A program made the translations under genes and the position numbers. The notes below the pieces were generated by a model, which ran no database searches, had not been told where the DNA came from, and saw only the letters and a program-made list of their open reading frames with translations. This document shows positions 60,240 through 64,000 of a DNA stretch of 64,000 nt, one piece after another (positions within the stretch are counted from its first letter, which is position 1; every line of letters begins with the position of its first letter). Origin of the DNA: Flavobacteriales bacterium (lineage in GTDB: Bacteria; Bacteroidota; Bacteroidia; Flavobacteriales_F; PHOS-HE28); contig JADJAA010000001.1 in the NCBI GenBank assembly GCA_016704485.1, positions 620,001 to 684,000 on the forward strand, read 5' to 3'.

Positions 60240-61952
60240 ATGTATCTTTTTGGCCTGCTGCTTGCGGTATTCGGAACTACCTCTGTTTCACATGCGGAAC
60301 ACTTCTCCGGAGCTTCCATTACCTATGAGTGTGTCAGTGGGAATATTTATAATGTTTATTTGGACCTTTATCTGGATTGTGCAGGGGCCGGTATAACAAA
60401 TCAGCAACTCCATTTCAGTAGTGACTGTGGCTTGAATTTCACGGTTGGTACCACGGCGTTCCCACTTACACAGTTGGTCAATGAAGAAGCTTCTCCATTA
60501 TGTGCTTCCGAGGTTGGTAGCAGCACATGTAACGGGGGTTCTTTGCCTGGATACAGACATTATCGATATTCAACCACGTTATACTTATCCCCTTGCGATA
60601 AGTGGACCATGGAATGGTATATCTGTTGCCGATCAGTAATGGTGAACCTATTGAATACGCCGGGCACCTATGCACAAGCAACATTGAATAACGCCTTTGG
60701 GCTATGTGACATTTCGCCACGTTTCGTAGATGCTGGGGTGCCTCACTTCTGTGTACTTAACCCTGTTTCGTATAACCCAGGTGCTACGGATCCAGATGGT
60801 AGCACAATGGCCTTTTCGCTGATTGCTGCACGCTATGGTTCACCTGCACCTGTAGCGGTGAGCTACAACGCTGGTTTTGGCGGAACGAATCCATTTCCGG
60901 GGATCACGATCCATCCTGTTACCGGACAGATAAATTTCTTTCCCACGATCTCGGGGAATTATGTTGTCGTGGTGCAGGTTACCACATATACCCCTGGTGG
61001 GGTCTTGATCGGTAGTGTTATGCGCGATCTAATGTTCGTGGTCCTGCCCTGTGATGGGGATGCTCCCGAGAGTACAGGCCTAAGTAATGTTCCACTCGGT
61101 CTTTTGGTCGGCCCGAACAGTGTTGCAGCGTGCCAAGGCGTCTCTTGGTGTGTCGATGTCGTATTCACGGATAACAATCCGGCCCAAGAGATCTCTGTTA
61201 CTTCCAATGCAGTTAGTTTATTACCGGGAGCAACGTTTGTCGTTACCGGCACGAACCCGGCGATCGGAACGCTATGCTGGACCAATAACTCGACCGGATT
61301 ACCCGTGAATGTTTTCATTCAAGCAGATGATGGTGCTTGCCCAATTCCGAATGTGATGTCCCGATCGTTATTCCTGAATGAATGTGCCGTACTACCTGTG
61401 GAACTTGTTGGTTTTGATGCAAGATCCGAGCGGTATGTGGTCAGGACAAATTGGACAACTGCCACTGAGAGTGATAACAGTCATTTCGTAGTTGAACGAA
61501 GTGAGGACGGTGTTGAATTCATGAAGATCGGAACTGTGGAAGGAGCAGGGTCCACGCAACAAGTACATCATTATGAATTCTTGGATACTGACCCGTTGAT
61601 CGGTGTTAGTTATTACCGTTTGCTGCAAGTGGATATGGATGGATCTCAAATGTCCAGTGATGTGGTCCCTGTTCTCTACCTAAAGGCTCCCAATGTTGCT
61701 GTTGTACCGAATGACGGCGGTGGTTGGACCGTAAGTGGCTTAACGGATGCTTCCGACTGGTCATTAATGGATATGACCGGACGGTCAATTATTAATGGTA
61801 GATTCAATGGCGATCATACGGCGATCATACCTGGTCCTAATGTTCCACCTTCAGTATTGGTACTAGTGATCCACTCCGGGGCTGATCAACAACAGCTCAA
61901 GATCCATTCATTTGGCAACACGAACGGTAAGGAGCAGACCACTTCTTTCTAA
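60240..61952 (+). CDS. Secreted T9SS-associated protein, 570 aa
   Basis: The start at 60240 begins a signal peptide (MYLFGLLLAVFGTTSVSHA) and removes a 22-residue extension beginning at 60174, which remains possible. The mature N-terminus (SGASITYECVSGNIYNVYLDLYLDC) and many cysteine pairs are typical of large Bacteroidota surface proteins. A cadherin/Ig-like segment (NPGATDPDGSTMAFSL, PFPGITIHPVTGQINFFPT) follows near residue 200. The last 170 residues start with LPVELVGFDA and contain WTTATESDNSHFVVERS and YYRLLQVDMDG, the linker that usually precedes a T9SS tail. The tail itself is short and degenerate. A TTG-N20-TATCTTGC promoter-like pair lies at 60136-60166. Confidence 0.78.
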   Translation: MYLFGLLLAVFGTTSVSHAEHFSGASITYECVSGNIYNVYLDLYLDCAGAGITNQQLHFSSDCGLNFTVGTTAFPLTQLVNEEASPLCASEVGSSTCNGGSLPGYRHYRYSTTLYLSPCDKWTMEWYICCRSVMVNLLNTPGTYAQATLNNAFGLCDISPRFVDAGVPHFCVLNPVSYNPGATDPDGSTMAFSLIAARYGSPAPVAVSYNAGFGGTNPFPGITIHPVTGQINFFPTISGNYVVVVQVTTYTPGGVLIGSVMRDLMFVVLPCDGDAPESTGLSNVPLGLLVGPNSVAACQGVSWCVDVVFTDNNPAQEISVTSNAVSLLPGATFVVTGTNPAIGTLCWTNNSTGLPVNVFIQADDGACPIPNVMSRSLFLNECAVLPVELVGFDARSERYVVRTNWTTATESDNSHFVVERSEDGVEFMKIGTVEGAGSTQQVHHYEFLDTDPLIGVSYYRLLQVDMDGSQMSSDVVPVLYLKAPNVAVVPNDGGGWTVSGLTDASDWSLMDMTGRSIINGRFNGDHTAIIPGPNVPPSVLVLVIHSGADQQQLKIHSFGNTNGKEQTTSF

Positions 61953-61964
61953 GTGGGATCCAGC

Positions 61965-63767
61965 TCACTGATCAGCTTTCTGCCATCTAATTTCCACCCT
62001 ACGATTCATTGCTCGGCCTGTCTCCGTGACATTCTGTCCGATCGGTCTTTCGCTGCCAACCGCATCTACTTGAATGTTCATCATGGGGATACCAGCTTGG
62101 ATCAGAAGGTCTTTTATGGCGTTCGCTCTGCGTAGCCCCAAGGCCTTATTCTCAGCCTCGGTTCCTGTATCATCCGTGTGACCCTCAACAATTATCATTA
62201 AAGTGGGATCAAATTCCAACGCACTACGCAGATCAACGAGCACCTGCCGATCCAATGTATCCGGTAAATGGCTGGACGTTTCGAAATGGATCGGTACAAT
62301 TTCTTGATCCGCGAATAGGAAGGTATTCTCAACCGGAACTATATCTTCTGAAATACTGCCACAGATCAACGTACAGCTGCTGTCGGTACCAGTGCGCACT
62401 AAAGAAATATCATCCACAAAGTAATAGGCATAAGGTCCACCATTGGGATCCGTAGTGAAAATGGTCGTTGCTGAATCGACACTGAAATTGCCTAGGAGGA
62501 GATCCGTTGCGCAATTTCCGGGTCGGACCTCTCCGCATAGCGTGATGCATTCAGATGGGTTATCCATGATCAGCTCACTTGGTGAAGACCACTGCGATAA
62601 ATGTTCCAGCGGTTCGCGCTGCATTGTTCGCTTGAAATTCTCTACTAACGCGATCCCGATCTTATCGACAGCAAAACCGTATGTCGAGTTCCGAAGAATA
62701 CGCATACTGTAGTGATATATTCCGCAAGGGTCGATCGTTGTTTTCAATGGCGTTTCAATGAATTCACGGTGATCCTTATCGGCCCCGGAGAATAAATAGA
62801 TCCCGGCCATGCCATCCATTAGATCAGGCGCACCGCCGCTAGCATTCTGCCAGAATGATCGTGGTCCATCCGTATTATGATCGAATGATGGATCCGGTAT
62901 GAGTTGCATGCCCCGCTCGTTCATGGGTTCAATGGCGCAAGCGCGCTCTTGCGTTAGTAAGTCTACTGAAACATTCGACCCTAAAGGCACAACGGAAACT
63001 TCATCCAATAAACAATAGGCTTGCTTGGACAGCGCGCGGAGGAAGCGACCACGATCAGGATCCGGATCGTTCATTTCCAAATAGTTGCTTTCGACATTGG
63101 CCAGAACGGAATTTCCTGAATTTGGGATCATGGCTTTTCTACTGCTGTATCCATAGCGTTGAAAATTCCCAACGATCAAAAACCGCTCTCCGCCTTTCGC
63201 GTTATATGTCCCATCCACTTTCATCCACGCCGTCGTATCAGAAAGGAACCGGTCGAGTGGATTCTCCAGATCCGGTTTCCCGATAAGGTCATGGAGTACC
63301 CCCTTGCGTGATCGATCCATTGTTGTGAAACAAGCTCCTATGCGATCCGTAACATAACCGCTTCCATCCGCCGCATTCACCCAGAAGGATACAGCATACC
63401 TATGACCATTCTGCAATGGCTCCTTCAGTTCCAATTGCACATATTGCCGATCGGTCCGGTCACCATTCTGAGAGGTCAGCACCATACCCATATACCCTTC
63501 ACCATCCTTAGCGGTTTGATGGCCCGCCCAATTCTGCGGAACGCCAACGACCTGCGAGCAACTATTGAAGTACGTTGGAGATGACGCTACCGAACGCACG
63601 TTAGAAATGCCTTTGAGCTTGTTAGGTGCAACCGACCTCGGACATTTAGAATGATCCTCAAAACTACCGTTGACAACTAATTCCTGTCCGTGTGTATCCT
63701 GCACACAACCAAGGATAGCTATGATCAACAGAACTATGGATGGAACGATGCAGCGATAATTGAACAT
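61965..63767 (-). CDS. Secreted OmpA-family protein with carbohydrate-binding-like domains, 600 aa
   Basis: The ATG at 63767 begins a signal peptide (IVPSIVLLIIAILGC, then VQDTHGQ). Two tandem beta-sandwich domains of about 210 residues follow. The first begins LVVNGSFEDHSKCP, with GYMGMVLTSQNGD and GHRYAVSFWVNAADGS; the second begins LIPDPSFDHNTDGPRSFW. These are the pattern of carbohydrate-binding-like domains in Bacteroidota. The C-terminal 110 residues are an OmpA domain (IIVEGHTDDTGTEAENKALG, NRRVEIRW). It probably links the cell wall to a surface-exposed glycan- or protein-binding part. It converges on the T9SS-like gene with only 12 bp between. Confidence 0.9.
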   Translation of the reverse strand: MFNYRCIVPSIVLLIIAILGCVQDTHGQELVVNGSFEDHSKCPRSVAPNKLKGISNVRSVASSPTYFNSCSQVVGVPQNWAGHQTAKDGEGYMGMVLTSQNGDRTDRQYVQLELKEPLQNGHRYAVSFWVNAADGSGYVTDRIGACFTTMDRSRKGVLHDLIGKPDLENPLDRFLSDTTAWMKVDGTYNAKGGERFLIVGNFQRYGYSSRKAMIPNSGNSVLANVESNYLEMNDPDPDRGRFLRALSKQAYCLLDEVSVVPLGSNVSVDLLTQERACAIEPMNERGMQLIPDPSFDHNTDGPRSFWQNASGGAPDLMDGMAGIYLFSGADKDHREFIETPLKTTIDPCGIYHYSMRILRNSTYGFAVDKIGIALVENFKRTMQREPLEHLSQWSSPSELIMDNPSECITLCGEVRPGNCATDLLLGNFSVDSATTIFTTDPNGGPYAYYFVDDISLVRTGTDSSCTLICGSISEDIVPVENTFLFADQEIVPIHFETSSHLPDTLDRQVLVDLRSALEFDPTLMIIVEGHTDDTGTEAENKALGLRRANAIKDLLIQAGIPMMNIQVDAVGSERPIGQNVTETGRAMNRRVEIRWQKADQ

Positions 63768-63824
63768 GGAACACAAAAATGCGCAATTCTAAGATCCTGC
63801 AAAGCAATTATGATGCAATACGAA

Positions 63825-63854
63825 AAGGGGCTGTCTCGAAAGGGATGGCCCCTT
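63825..63854. terminator. Hairpin near the right edge (terminator or repeat end)
   Basis: AAGGGGC (63825-63831) and GCCCCTT (63848-63854) form a 7-bp stem with a 16-nt loop and T/A-rich flanks on both sides. It sits between the OmpA-type gene and a partial minus-strand frame at the edge, so it may terminate that frame. Confidence 0.45.
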
Positions 63855-63895
63855 CTTGTTTTGATGGGGATTGGATGTGGTGCTGATTCAGAGAC

Positions 63896-64000
63896 CTACC
63901 AGATCGGGATTATTTGCGGCCTTGCCCGTGTAAAGGACAGGACCGAACCCAAGGCACTTTTTAGACGTTCCTCAGCCCTTTTTTGAAGGATCCTGACCAA
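63896..64000 (-). CDS. Possible C-terminal end of a protein (partial, right edge)
   Basis: A minus-strand frame is open from the window edge to TAG at 63896, reading LVRILQKRAEERLKSALG, then SVLSFTRARPQIIPIW. The composition looks coding, and a hairpin follows 41 bp downstream, but only 34 codons are visible. I cannot name a family, and the frame may be fortuitous. Confidence 0.3.
   Translation of the reverse strand: MVRILQKRAEERLKSALGSVLSFTRARPQIIPIW

Noticed and set aside
63690..63986. Plus-strand 98-codon frame at the right edge
   Set aside because: It overlaps the signal peptide region of the OmpA-type gene and spans a hairpin; composition is not gene-like.

Overview
The window looks like chromosomal DNA from an uncultured Bacteroidota, most likely of the Flavobacteriales. 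It carries several secreted proteins with C-terminal sorting domains of the type IX secretion system (T9SS, both the short 'type A' tail and the gliding-motility-associated 'type B' tail). It also has Bacteroidota-restricted families (DUF4270, DUF3109, the single-domain glycogen synthase) and promoters of the Bacteroidota form (TTG, about 20 bp, TAnnTTTG). GC content appears moderate by eye. There is no rRNA operon, prophage or CRISPR array. I found one intact tRNA (Leu, CAA).

Layout. Positions 1-10.5 kb mix housekeeping genes (nrdA, nrdB, a DUF3109 protein, glycyl-tRNA synthetase) with accessory scraps: an interleaved palindromic repeat, several small antitoxin-like genes without obvious toxins, one VapC-type toxin module, and a DUF433 pseudogene with an in-frame stop. 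From 10.5 to 14 kb lie an RCC1-repeat protein and another T9SS cargo protein. From 14.1 to 14.9 kb is the most unusual locus: three tandem, decayed 5' halves of a tRNA-Leu gene, each interrupted by a short palindrome. The intact tRNA-Leu follows, then a small GIY-YIG nuclease gene flanked by two copies of a tRNA 3' half that carry the same palindrome in the opposite orientation.

Positions 14.9-27 kb are mostly core genes: dCMP deaminase, an S41 protease, superoxide dismutase, a TM2 protein, a minus-strand operon (starch-synthase-like protein, DUF4270, glmS), and a divergent plus-strand run (panC, a flippase-like membrane protein, a heptose-1-phosphate adenylyltransferase, radA). An IS256-like element with a zinc-ribbon transposase lies downstream of radA. 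Next comes a 2131-residue surface protein made mainly of 17 Ig-like modules, four pairs of which are encoded by almost identical 468-bp tandem DNA repeats.

Positions 35-64 kb hold a flavoprotein, two OmpA-type peptidoglycan-anchoring proteins, an oligopeptide-binding lipoprotein, a large predicted outer-membrane protein and a plus-strand run: comF, free-methionine sulfoxide reductase, a lipoprotein and a 1949-residue adhesin-like T9SS protein. These are followed by an aminotransferase / omega-amidase pair that fits methionine salvage by glutamine transamination, and then by polA with two envelope proteins. Overall the window combines nucleotide supply (NrdAB, dCMP deaminase), DNA maintenance (RadA, PolA), amino-sugar and heptose synthesis for the envelope, and a large investment in exported, repeat-rich surface proteins.
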